DNA from: Mycobacterium conspicuum | GTDB taxonomy: Bacteria; Actinomycetota; Actinomycetes; Mycobacteriales; Mycobacteriaceae | Assembly: GCF_010730195.1 (NCBI RefSeq) | Contig: NZ_AP022613.1 | Span: 4,464,001-4,528,000 of the forward strand | Direction: 5' to 3' | Length of the DNA stretch: 64,000 nt | In this document: positions 1 to 7,524 of the stretch, piece after piece | How positions within the stretch are numbered: the stretch's first letter is position 1 | Layout: each line of letters begins with the position of its first letter | Notes under the pieces: model-generated | Told to the model about the DNA's origin: nothing | What the model saw: only the letters and a program-made list of their open reading frames with translations | The model's database searches: none | Made by a program: the position numbers and the translations under genes

Positions 1-645
1 TTGCCCAGTCACCCAGCCCAGTTCGAGCACCGCCACGACGGCCTCGGCGACGTCATCGGCCTCGCCCAACCGACCCAGCGCGGTGCGTTCGTTCAGGCCG
101 TCGACCCAGCCGGGCAACGCCTCGGGTTTGGCGAGCATCGGCGTGCGGGTCACCCCCGGCCCCACCGCATTGACCCGAATTCCGTGGCAACCCCATTCGG
201 CGGCAGCCACTCGAACGAGCATGTCGACGCCGGCCTTGGACACGCAGTAGGCCGCCATATCCCGGTCCGCGATGGTGCCGCTGATGCTCGACACCGCCAC
301 GATGGCCCCGCCGGCACCGGCCTGGATCATCGCCCGCGCGACCGCGCGCATGGTCAGCCAGGTACCGGTCAAGTTGACGTCCAGGACCCGTCGCCACTCC
401 TCGAGTGTCTGCTCGGTAAGCAGGCCAGTAGCGCCCACGCCGGCGCACGCCACCAGCCGCGTCGGCGGTCCGTGTTGCGCGGTTGTCGCCTCAAGCGCGT
501 CGGCTACCGACTCGGGATCGCTGATGTCACATCGGATGTCACCGCCGCGGAGGTCCCAAGCGATGACGTCTTGGCCGGCCCGGCGCAATCGGTTCACCAC
601 CGCCAGACCGATGCCGGAGGCTCCGCCGGTGACGATGGCGGTCAC
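1..645 (-). CDS. Short-chain dehydrogenase/reductase, C-terminus beyond the window edge
   Basis: The reading frame runs from a GTG at 645 to the left edge without a stop, so 215 codons are visible and the C-terminus is missing. The protein opens with the Rossmann motif TGGASGIG (residues 6-13), followed by a CAG segment near residue 75 and the YCVSK form of the YxxxK catalytic motif with a preceding SSIS serine. These mark a classical NAD(P)(H)-dependent SDR. A GGAGG ribosome site lies about nine bases before the GTG; an ATG further upstream (687) is in another frame. It is the last visible gene of a leftward run with the PPOX and lipocalin-like genes. The substrate is unknown; an oxidoreductase role in small-lipid or xenobiotic metabolism is inferred only. 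Confidence 0.85.
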   Translation of the reverse strand, partial: MTAIVTGGASGIGLAVVNRLRRAGQDVIAWDLRGGDIRCDISDPESVADALEATTAQHGPPTRLVACAGVGATGLLTEQTLEEWRRVLDVNLTGTWLTMRAVARAMIQAGAGGAIVAVSSISGTIADRDMAAYCVSKAGVDMLVRVAAAEWGCHGIRVNAVGPGVTRTPMLAKPEALPGWVDGLNERTALGRLGEADDVAEAVVAVLELGWVTGQ

Positions 646-709
646 CAGCGGCCTCCGATCGCCCCGGCCCTGATTTCGTTAAACATGTTGTCAGCCTCCG
701 CTTCCGCAT

Positions 710-1186
710 CTATCCGGCAAGGTCGCCGCTGTCGGCGGCCGCGAGCTTGCGATGATCCCAACTGACGGTCGCGATTGGTGTCACCGCGTAGACGACTCGT
801 GCCCTGATCTGCCGAGCGACCTCGTCCGGGTCGACTGGCCCGTCGGAGTAACGTCTGGCGACCGCGCACGCCGCCGGCAGGCGCTTGTCGCCGACGACTT
901 CGACTGCGCGCCCACGGATTTGCACCCCCCGCAATTCGTCATAGTGCGTGCCCGTCTCGACCAGGCAGGTCACCCTGTCGTCGTGCGCCAGGTTGCGACA
1001 CTTCTGCGAACGCCGGAAGGCCATAAAGGTTATCGAGCCGTCGTGCACGGCGAACCACATCGCCACCACGTGCGGCCAGCCACCGCTACCCAGCGTGGCC
1101 AGCGACATCGTGCGTGCAGTAGCCAATAGGTCGTCGACTTCGCCGGCAGACATGGTAATGCTGACCCGCTGAGCCCGAGACATCAT
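710..1186 (-). CDS. PPOX-class flavin/F420-dependent protein
   Basis: This 158-residue protein has the split-barrel pattern of the pyridoxamine-5'-phosphate oxidase superfamily: a helix with a LATARTMSLATLG segment (residues 21-33), then the WPHVVAMWF strand pair, a GSITFMAF strand, a RNLAHDDRVTCLVE segment, and a RGVQIRGRAVEV strand. In actinobacteria such small proteins often bind F420 or FMN and reduce or oxidise small molecules; which cofactor applies here cannot be read from the sequence. It sits 16 bp after the lipocalin-like gene and 64 bp before the SDR, so all three probably share a leftward transcript. Two consecutive ATG-type starts are possible at the N-terminus. Confidence 0.8.
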   Translation of the reverse strand: MMSRAQRVSITMSAGEVDDLLATARTMSLATLGSGGWPHVVAMWFAVHDGSITFMAFRRSQKCRNLAHDDRVTCLVETGTHYDELRGVQIRGRAVEVVGDKRLPAACAVARRYSDGPVDPDEVARQIRARVVYAVTPIATVSWDHRKLAAADSGDLAG

Positions 1187-1202
1187 GCGGCGCCGCGGGA
1201 CT

Positions 1203-2372
1203 TCACAGGAACGAATTCTGCTGAGTCAGACCGATTTCGGGGAAGGCGCCGAGCGCGAAGGTCTCGATGTTGCCGACGCCAACCCCGCCCCCGACCGGGT
1301 CCTCCACCCGCACCAGCAGATCACGTAACTGGTGGACCTTTCGCGCCGTCGCGGGTTCGTCACAGTCGGTGATGTGGTTGCCCTCAACCCGTAGCTCTCC
1401 CACCCACTCCCCGTACACCCAGTCGTTCCAGCCGTAGTAGCCCGCGGTTCCGAGGTGAAAGCCGCCGTCTCCCGCCGCGCGAATGCTCAGCGGCCTCTTG
1501 GTGCCGTCAGACTCGATGAGAGTGATTGTCCCGTGGGTAAACCGACGATTGTCGTCACGGAACCGCAGATCCTGCTCGACCGCGGCGAACCGGTGCGAGC
1601 CGCCATTTTCCTCCTGCTGTTCGGCCTGCGAGCGGACGGATTCAAAGCCCTGGCCCTTTTCGTGCTGCAGAAAGACGAAGAGCGAGTATTTCGACCCATC
1701 ACTGCGGGCCATGGTCATCGGGAACCACGTCATGAACATCTGCGTGATCTTGCCGCCGCCCCGAGGCAGTCCGGGAATCGGTTTGCCGACGCCCGGCCGC
1801 AAACCCCACGAGTGATCGCGGATCGATATCCATTCGTCGGGCTTGATATCGACACGTTCGCCGTGCAATTGGACCCACCCCGACGCGACGCCAATCTGGT
1901 GGTAGCGCAACACATTATGCGTGACCCGGTAGCCGTCGGGACTGCGATCGGGCCACGGATCCTCTAAGGCTGCATCGAATGAGCCGCGGAGCACCACGTC
2001 GAACGCGATCGGCTGGTGCTCGTTCTCGTCCAAGCTGATTCTGACCGCGCGCAGCGGCTCAACGACGCGGTAATGGATCGGACCCACATCGGTGCCGGAG
2101 AAGTCCGCTGACAGCCGCCGGCCCGCGCGCACCGTCCACTGCTCGGTGCCACGGCACACCCCGGCCGCCCCGTCGAAAACGCCGCGGTTGGTGTACTTGC
2201 CGATCCCCAACACCACCTGCAGCGAATTGTCGCGGGCATGCGCCGTCGTCCAGATCTTCTCGGTCCATGACGGGTCCGATTGACTCACGGTCGCAAAGGT
2301 ATCGACGATCTGGTGGGTCAGGAATTCGTCCTCAGGAACGAGGCCGCCATAATTGGTTGACAGCAACAGCAC
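1203..2372 (-). CDS. Uncharacterised 389-residue protein, possibly of the CrtC/AttH lipocalin-like fold
   Basis: The product is soluble, without signal peptide or membrane segment, and rich in beta-strand patterns with many tryptophans. It shows a conserved-looking IRDHSWGLRPG segment near residue 185 and a WNDWVYGEW segment near residue 315. I associate this architecture with actinobacterial DUF7064/DUF7065 proteins, which are thought to share a lipocalin-like double-barrel with hydroxyneurosporene synthase CrtC; this is from memory and no enzyme activity is established. It lies 42 bp downstream of the metal-dependent hydrolase gene and 16 bp upstream of the PPOX gene, so a shared leftward operon is likely. 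A role in modifying a hydrophobic substrate is inference. Confidence 0.6.
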   Translation of the reverse strand: MLLLSTNYGGLVPEDEFLTHQIVDTFATVSQSDPSWTEKIWTTAHARDNSLQVVLGIGKYTNRGVFDGAAGVCRGTEQWTVRAGRRLSADFSGTDVGPIHYRVVEPLRAVRISLDENEHQPIAFDVVLRGSFDAALEDPWPDRSPDGYRVTHNVLRYHQIGVASGWVQLHGERVDIKPDEWISIRDHSWGLRPGVGKPIPGLPRGGGKITQMFMTWFPMTMARSDGSKYSLFVFLQHEKGQGFESVRSQAEQQEENGGSHRFAAVEQDLRFRDDNRRFTHGTITLIESDGTKRPLSIRAAGDGGFHLGTAGYYGWNDWVYGEWVGELRVEGNHITDCDEPATARKVHQLRDLLVRVEDPVGGGVGVGNIETFALGAFPEIGLTQQNSFL

Positions 2373-2414
2373 TCACCCTTCGTAGGCGTCGAGGCGATCG
2401 GCAAACTGTGGCCA

Positions 2415-3356
2415 TCAATTCGCCTGTACTCCAGTAAATTTCGTCATGTCCGTGCCGCGCTCGTACTCTTGCATCCACGCCGTGGCCCACTCGGGAAGCG
2501 GCTGATTCGCGGGATCGTGGTGGGGGGCCTGTGACAACAGCAGCCGCCACACCATGGTGGCCAGCTGCCTGGTGGGCACGGGTTGAAAGAGCGTTGTGGG
2601 CGATCCCGCTCGCTCGCGGCGGCGGCGACCACCGGGACCGCGGAATTTGAACTCGCTCATTCGAATTGACGCCAGGGCCTCTTGTACCGAGACGCCCCCA
2701 CGGTCCTCCAGCGGGACGTGCTCGTCAAATGCCGCGGTGATCTTGGCCGTGACGGAGCCGACGTGGTTGAACGTCTGTCGCACATGCCTGACCCGATACC
2801 AGGGATTGCCGACGAGATGCTGGTAGAGCAGAAGCCCGGAACTGCGGTGTTCGATCTCCTCCACGAAGTGCCACATCATCAGCGACCCGACCCGGCTGTC
2901 GCCGCCGCCGAAGAGCGCCTCGCGATTATCCAGAATGACTTTGAACAGCGGGGTGAAGGTCGCTTCCAGGTTGGCGACGTAGGCGGCATGGTATTCGACG
3001 GGGTGGGCCGCGATCAGCTCGTCGTAGGCGCGATTGGCTTCGTCGTAGCACTGCTCGAGAGCCGGGTACCGCTCGATGAGCGCGAGCATGTGTTTGCGGT
3101 GCGCCGACGCGTGCTGGGCTTCTTGGCGCAGAAAGGCTTCGGCCTCCTCGGCGATGGCCGGTCTTTCGGCGAGCCGGTCTTTGGCCTTGCGCAGCGCGCC
3201 GATGATGTACCGCTCGAACGGCACGGCGATGAACGTGAAAGTGTTGCAGAACGCCGCGAAACTCGGATTGGCCGGCTGCCACAAGAACGGCACGGTCGCG
3301 TCGAACTCGAACGGGATCTTGCGAATGACGAGATCTGTCAGTCCTCCCACCTCCAT
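2415..3356 (-). CDS. Predicted metal-dependent hydrolase (Metal_hydrol/PF10118-like)
   Basis: The 313-residue protein is largely alpha-helical. It carries paired carboxylate/histidine segments typical of the PF10118 family: EEAEAFLRQEAQHASAHRKH near residues 70-90 and WHFVEEIEHRSSG near residue 165. These look like helices of a di-metal four-helix bundle, with the pattern E-x6-E-x2-H followed by E-x2-H. The family is annotated as a predicted metal-dependent hydrolase, but its substrates are poorly known and its ligand pattern is equally reminiscent of ferritin-like oxidases. The gene is first in the leftward run 3356 to 1 and diverges from the TetR gene starting at 3480. The shared 123-bp gap holds an inverted repeat (3445-3470), so local TetR control is likely. 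Confidence 0.75.
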   Translation of the reverse strand: MEVGGLTDLVIRKIPFEFDATVPFLWQPANPSFAAFCNTFTFIAVPFERYIIGALRKAKDRLAERPAIAEEAEAFLRQEAQHASAHRKHMLALIERYPALEQCYDEANRAYDELIAAHPVEYHAAYVANLEATFTPLFKVILDNREALFGGGDSRVGSLMMWHFVEEIEHRSSGLLLYQHLVGNPWYRVRHVRQTFNHVGSVTAKITAAFDEHVPLEDRGGVSVQEALASIRMSEFKFRGPGGRRRRERAGSPTTLFQPVPTRQLATMVWRLLLSQAPHHDPANQPLPEWATAWMQEYERGTDMTKFTGVQAN

Positions 3357-3444
3357 GTGCCGCGACCCGTCCCGCTAGTAACGTCCGCCTGTCCATGCGT
3401 CACGCCGACGGACCGATATTCTCGGTCAGCAGGTCGAGGCCAGT

Positions 3445-3470
3445 GTGACATTTGATCCATAATATGTAAA
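3445..3470. promoter_or_regulatory. Putative operator, site 1 of 3 (TTTACAT-N12-ATGTAAA type)
   Basis: The site reads GTGACAT, 12 bases, ATGTAAA; the left arm matches 5 of 7 positions of the ideal repeat and the right arm all 7. It overlaps a -10-like TAATAT and ends ten bases before the TetR start codon. It lies between the divergent TetR and metal-dependent hydrolase genes. Two further copies with the same 12-base spacer occur at 4898-4923 and 4936-4961. Confidence 0.6.
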
Positions 3471-3479
3471 GCTTGGGGA

Positions 3480-4046
3480 ATGCCAACTCGGGTGCCCCCC
3501 AACGCTGAGCGGTCGACTCGCCGGCGCATTCTGGCCGCCACGTTCGTCGTGCTGGCCCGCAGTGGGCGCAAAAACCTGATGCTTTCGGAAGTCGCCGCCG
3601 AGGCCGGCGTGTCACGGCCGACGCTGTACCGCTATTTCCCTTCCAAGGCGGCGCTGCTGGAAGCGTTCGGGCTCTACGAGCAGGACAACTTCGATGCCGG
3701 CATCGCCAATGCGGTCGCCGGGCTGCGCGGCTACCAGCGGCTCGATGCCGCGCTGCAGTTCGTCGTCGATTTCCAGCACTCCTACTCGCTCGGCTTTCTC
3801 GTCGACGTCGAGCCCGAATACGTGCTGGGCCAGATGCGCCGGGTGATGCCGCTGCTGCACGAGCGGATCGCCCGGATCATTCCCGGCGATCACGCCGAAA
3901 TCGCCGCGGCGACGATAGTGCGCGTGGCGGTGAGCCATTACCTGGTCGGCGACGACGATCGCGGCAAGTTTCTCGCCGAGCTGCGCTATGCAGCCGGACT
4001 GGATCCCGCGCGCGGCCGCGCCGCGCGGCCGGTGGCCAGCGCCTAA
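3480..4046 (+). CDS. TetR-family transcriptional regulator
   Basis: A 188-residue one-domain TetR regulator. The N-terminal helix-turn-helix is clear at about residues 13-60, including SEVAAEAGVSRPTLYRYFPSK. The remainder is the helical ligand-binding and dimerisation part, without a recognisable signature. It diverges from the metal-dependent hydrolase gene and converges on the alpha/beta hydrolase gene, with a four-base overlap of the 3' ends at 4043-4046. An inverted repeat immediately upstream, repeated twice in the next promoter region, suggests it represses itself and the neighbouring catabolic genes. The ATG at 3480 is preceded by a GGGGA ribosome site. The inducer is unknown. Confidence 0.9.
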   Translation: MPTRVPPNAERSTRRRILAATFVVLARSGRKNLMLSEVAAEAGVSRPTLYRYFPSKAALLEAFGLYEQDNFDAGIANAVAGLRGYQRLDAALQFVVDFQHSYSLGFLVDVEPEYVLGQMRRVMPLLHERIARIIPGDHAEIAAATIVRVAVSHYLVGDDDRGKFLAELRYAAGLDPARGRAARPVASA

Positions 4047-4885
4047 TCGGCTTGGAGCCAGCCACAGATAATGTCCGCCACCTGATCGGGCCGCTCTAAG
4101 TGCAGGAAATGACCGACGCCGTCGAGTAATTCGAATCGCGATCCCGCGGCCGGCAGGTGCGCGGTCACGTCTTCCAGTAACTCGGCACCCAAAGCGCCGT
4201 CATTGGCACCGTGCAGATAGAGCGTGCGGACCGGCGGGGGCACCAGGGTGGCCGCCGCTTCGACGCTCACCTCGGGGTCGGCGAACTGCGGTTGGAACGA
4301 CGCCCGGTAGGGGCAGATGATGCCGGCGATCGATTCCTCGGTCACCGACCGGCGCAACTGCGCGACGTCTTCGGACCAGTCGTGGCCCGGCGACCAGTCG
4401 GTCCACAGCGATTCCCAGAAGCCGGGGGCGGCCAGCGCGGCTTCGGCGAGCCCGACCTGCTGCATAAACCATATGTAGAAGGACCGCTTGAGCTGCCGGT
4501 ATGCGAACATCGGCGACCCGAGTGCGCCGACCGGCGGAACCGCCAGCGTCACCAGCCGGCTGTACCCGCTTGGATCGAAGGCGACCGCACCGTATCCCGC
4601 GTTGGCCCCCCAATCGTGACCAACCAACACGCAGCGATCGTCGCCCTGGTACTTCCGCCGCAGGTCCCCGATGTAGCGCACATACGTGCCGACGCTGATC
4701 GGCCCGGTCGCGGGTGCGTCGTAGCCCGGTAACCAGGGGGCGAGCACCCGGTAGCCCGCCGCGGCCAGCGCCGGGCCCAGGTAGCGCCAGGTGTGGGGGG
4801 TGTCGGGAAAGCCGTGGACGGCGATCGCCAACGGACGACTGATGTCGTCGATGTCGCCGAACGTGAGGGGGCCCGGCTGCGGCAA
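4043..4885 (-). CDS. Alpha/beta-fold hydrolase, epoxide-hydrolase-like
   Basis: The 280-residue protein has the oxyanion motif HGFPDTPHTW at residues 24-33 and the nucleophile elbow GHDWGANAG with Asp91 in the nucleophile position. The general-base histidine lies in GVGHFLHLE near residue 260. An aspartate nucleophile together with HGFP is typical of soluble epoxide hydrolases and haloalkane dehalogenases rather than Ser esterases. Translation probably starts at a TTG (4885) because an AGGAGGA ribosome site precedes it at proper spacing. The gene diverges from the phosphotransferase-BVMO-amidohydrolase operon, and two copies of a putative operator occupy the intervening gap, so it probably belongs to the same regulon. 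Confidence 0.85.
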   Translation of the reverse strand: MPQPGPLTFGDIDDISRPLAIAVHGFPDTPHTWRYLGPALAAAGYRVLAPWLPGYDAPATGPISVGTYVRYIGDLRRKYQGDDRCVLVGHDWGANAGYGAVAFDPSGYSRLVTLAVPPVGALGSPMFAYRQLKRSFYIWFMQQVGLAEAALAAPGFWESLWTDWSPGHDWSEDVAQLRRSVTEESIAGIICPYRASFQPQFADPEVSVEAAATLVPPPVRTLYLHGANDGALGAELLEDVTAHLPAAGSRFELLDGVGHFLHLERPDQVADIICGWLQAD

Positions 4886-4897
4886 AGCAAAGTCCTC

Positions 4898-4923
4898 CTT
4901 ACATCTGGGTGTTGAAACGTAAA
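4898..4923. promoter_or_regulatory. Putative operator, site 2 of 3 (TTTACAT-N12-ATGTAAA type)
   Basis: The site reads CTTACAT, 12 bases, ACGTAAA, so each arm deviates from the ideal by one base. It sits just upstream of the ribosome site of the leftward alpha/beta hydrolase gene. Its centre is 38 bp from the centre of site 3, placing both within one bidirectional promoter region. Confidence 0.6.
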
Positions 4924-4935
4924 CCCGGAAGTCAC

Positions 4936-4961
4936 TTTACATCTTGACGCCAGTATGTAAA
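4936..4961. promoter_or_regulatory. Putative operator, site 3 of 3 (perfect TTTACAT-N12-ATGTAAA)
   Basis: Both seven-base arms are perfect: TTTACAT at 4936-4942 and ATGTAAA at 4955-4961. The site ends ten bases before the ATG at 4971 and covers the likely -10 region, the same geometry as site 1 at the TetR gene. It is the best anchor for a motif search of the rest of the genome. Confidence 0.7.
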
Positions 4962-4970
4962 TGTTTGGCC

Positions 4971-6020
4971 ATGGCTGGCCTCACCCTCGTCCAACGCGAC
5001 CTCGCCGCGACGAAACACCAGCTGGGTCTGTGGTTCGCCAACAAGTTCGGTCCGTCCGCGACGTTGAACGACCTCACGATCGCCAACAAGTCGGGCGGAT
5101 GGTCAAGCGAGAGCCTGCTCGCGTCGCTCACCGACGCCAAGGGCCAACGTGATTATGTGGTGCGCATCCCGCCGGCCGGCGGAGGAATTTTTGCCGACTA
5201 TGACCTGGAGGTACAGGCCCGGACTCAGGAGCTGGTACGCCGATATGGCGTGGCGACCCCGAACCCGCTTATCTACGAACCGAACCCGGACTGGATCGGA
5301 TCGAAATTCCTTGTGATGCCCCGAATCGTGGGCCACATTCCTGGCGATATGACGTACGCGAGGAAGGGCTGGCTCCACGATGCTTCCGCGGATGTCCAGC
5401 GTCGAACGCAGGACTCCTTTCTGATGACTCTTGCTGCGCTGCAAAAGATTCCGACGAGCGAGGCGTCGTGGTTGCGACGTCCCACCGGAGTTGGCGCCGA
5501 AGCCGAGGTGACGTGGTGGCTTGAATACCTGAAGTGGGGCACCGACAACCAGGTCCCCGACTTGATGCTCGAAGCCTTCGGTTGGCTGGCGCGCAACCTG
5601 CCCGATCACCCCGCCGAGCCCGGTGTCTGCTGGGGCGACGCGCGGATATCGAATGTGGTCTTCGACGATCAAGGCAACATCGTGGGCGTCCTGGACTGGG
5701 AGCAGGCCTGCCTTTGTCCGGCCGAGGCCGACTTCGGGTGGTGGCTGGCGACGCGACGGCAGATGCGCGATGTCTTCGGGATCGCGGCCGATCCCGAGTT
5801 GCCCGGATTCGACACCAGGGACAAGGTCGTAGGTCGCTACCAGGACATGATCGGGCGAACTCTGACCGACCTGGAGTGGTACGAGCATTTCGCGGCGGTC
5901 CGCATCGGCTGCTGCACGCTGCGCATCCAGGTGCTCTTGCACGCGACCGGACAGCACCACCACTTCCTCACTCGCGCACCGCTTCTCCCCGAGTGGACTA
6001 TCGAGGCGATCCGTGCCTGA
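4971..6020 (+). CDS. Phosphotransferase-family protein (APH/ACAD10-like kinase fold)
   Basis: The 349-residue protein has the aminoglycoside-phosphotransferase kinase fold: an N-lobe with a DYVVRIPP strand holding the candidate Lys/Arg position, a CWGDARISNVVF segment in place of the HGDxxxxN catalytic loop, and GVLDWEQACLCPAEADFGW as the metal-binding DWE segment. In the catalytic loop the usual His is replaced by Trp, but Asp and Asn are kept. Mycobacterial members of this group are linked to acyl-CoA metabolism (ACAD10-like) rather than drug resistance, so antibiotic inactivation should not be assumed. The ATG at 4971 is chosen over an in-frame TTG at 4944 because the TTG lies inside the operator. 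It overlaps the BVMO gene by eight bases. Confidence 0.8.
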   Translation: MAGLTLVQRDLAATKHQLGLWFANKFGPSATLNDLTIANKSGGWSSESLLASLTDAKGQRDYVVRIPPAGGGIFADYDLEVQARTQELVRRYGVATPNPLIYEPNPDWIGSKFLVMPRIVGHIPGDMTYARKGWLHDASADVQRRTQDSFLMTLAALQKIPTSEASWLRRPTGVGAEAEVTWWLEYLKWGTDNQVPDLMLEAFGWLARNLPDHPAEPGVCWGDARISNVVFDDQGNIVGVLDWEQACLCPAEADFGWWLATRRQMRDVFGIAADPELPGFDTRDKVVGRYQDMIGRTLTDLEWYEHFAAVRIGCCTLRIQVLLHATGQHHHFLTRAPLLPEWTIEAIRA

Positions 6021-7524
6021 AGCGGACCCCGGACCTTCGGTTGCGATCATCGGCGCCGGCTTCGCCGGCATCGCAGCGGCCGTCCACCTCGCCAAGGCGG
6101 GCTTGCGTGACTTCACCGTCTTCGAGAAGTCGTCAGGCGTGGGCGGCACCTGGCGCGACAACACTTATCCCGGCGCCGAGGTGGACGTCCATTCCGTGCT
6201 GTACTCATACTCCTTCCGGCCGCACGACTGGACGCGCACTCATGCCCGCCAGGCCGAACTGCAGCAGTATCTAGACGATGTCGTCGACGAGTATGGGTTG
6301 AGGCCGCACTTCCGTTTCAACACCACGGTCGACGAGGTCGTCTGGAACGACGAAGCGCGCGGCTACTTGTTGCGGACCGCGGGCGGGGACGTCTACACCT
6401 TCCGGGCGGTCATCAGCGCGGTGGGCATGCTCAACATCCCGAACTACCCCACCTGGCCGGGCCTCGACGAGTTTGCCGGCCCGAAGCTGCACACCGCCCG
6501 ATGGCAGCCGGTGGACCTGGCCGGCAAGAAAGTCGCGGTGGTGGGCACCGGATCCAGTGCCGTGCAGGTGGTTCCGGCGATCGCCGGAGTGGCCGAACGC
6601 GTCACATTGTTTCAGCGCGAGCCCGGCTGGGTCATGGCCAAACCCGACCGCGATCTCAGCGAAGAGGAACGCGCACGGCTGCGGCGACCGTGGGCCCGGC
6701 GGCGCGCACGACTGCGGCAGTTCTGGCTCATCGAGATCGGGCAATTGTTCGGCTCACTGCACCGGCCCGGCACCAAGATCAACACGCTCGCCGAAGCACG
6801 CTGTCGCGCCTACATTGCCAAGGTCTTCGCCGACCGGCCCGACCTGGCCGAGGCCGTCACACCGAAGTACCCCTACCCCGGCAAACGTCCGGTACTCACC
6901 AAGGACTTCTATCCCGCGCTGCTGCGCGACGACGTCGAACTGGTTCCGTTCGCCGTCCAGTCAGTCACACCCGGCGGCGTGGTAGACGTGCGCGGGGTGG
7001 AGCATCCTGCCGACGTGCTCGTCATGGCGACCGGGTTCCAGCCGGCGAACTATCTGGCGTCCTACCGGGTCGTCGGCCGCACCGGAGCGACGCTGCACGA
7101 ATTCTGGCGAGGGGAACCGCAGGCGTTCGCTGGAATCACCGTGCCGCACTTCCCGAACTTCTACATCCTCTATGGACCCAACACCAATGGCGGCGAGATC
7201 GTCTCGGCGCTGGTGCGCCAGGCCGAATACGCGGTGCGGTCGATCAAACGGCTGCGCGACGAGGGCATCGTCGGCATCGAGGTCCGGCCCTGGTTCTATC
7301 ACCGCTACAACCGGTGGATCCAAGGTGCCATGGCCAAGACGGCGTGGGTGCAATCGAACAACTACTACAAGTCGGCATCCGGACGGGTCGTCACCCAATG
7401 GCCTTACGGTGCAGTCATTTACCGGGCGGTTACCACGTTGCTTGGCCGGCCCTCCGAAAGGGTGATCCGTCGGACGCGCAGCTCGTCAACCAATGCAGAG
7501 AAGGTAGGGCAGGCACATGCATGA
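6013..7524 (+). CDS. Flavin-containing Baeyer-Villiger-type monooxygenase
   Basis: The 503-residue protein has an N-terminal FAD-binding GAGFAG (residues 14-19), a VGGTW segment near residue 44, the fingerprint FAGPKLHTARW (residues 154-164, matching FxGxxxHxxxW of Baeyer-Villiger monooxygenases) and a second Rossmann motif GTGSSA for NADPH. A third conserved region, MATGFQPANYL, is near residue 340. It should insert an oxygen atom next to a carbonyl or oxidise a heteroatom in an O2- and NADPH-dependent reaction. The GTG start overlaps the upstream phosphotransferase stop, and the gene's 3' end overlaps the amidohydrolase start, so all three are translationally coupled. The natural substrate is unknown. 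Confidence 0.9.
   Translation: MPEADPGPSVAIIGAGFAGIAAAVHLAKAGLRDFTVFEKSSGVGGTWRDNTYPGAEVDVHSVLYSYSFRPHDWTRTHARQAELQQYLDDVVDEYGLRPHFRFNTTVDEVVWNDEARGYLLRTAGGDVYTFRAVISAVGMLNIPNYPTWPGLDEFAGPKLHTARWQPVDLAGKKVAVVGTGSSAVQVVPAIAGVAERVTLFQREPGWVMAKPDRDLSEEERARLRRPWARRRARLRQFWLIEIGQLFGSLHRPGTKINTLAEARCRAYIAKVFADRPDLAEAVTPKYPYPGKRPVLTKDFYPALLRDDVELVPFAVQSVTPGGVVDVRGVEHPADVLVMATGFQPANYLASYRVVGRTGATLHEFWRGEPQAFAGITVPHFPNFYILYGPNTNGGEIVSALVRQAEYAVRSIKRLRDEGIVGIEVRPWFYHRYNRWIQGAMAKTAWVQSNNYYKSASGRVVTQWPYGAVIYRAVTTLLGRPSERVIRRTRSSSTNAEKVGQAHA

Noticed and set aside
1..765. A plus-strand frame covering the first 765 bases
   Set aside because: The minus strand holds a clear SDR with Rossmann and YxxxK motifs in this stretch, and the plus frame has no family features.
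4944..4970. A TTG start for the phosphotransferase, nine codons upstream of the chosen ATG
   Set aside because: It lies inside the perfect operator repeat and would encode a cysteine-rich extension without family resemblance.
4971..6020. Reading the phosphotransferase as an aminoglycoside-resistance gene
   Set aside because: The fold is shared, but the catalytic loop is altered and the context is catabolic. Mycobacteria carry many such proteins unrelated to resistance.
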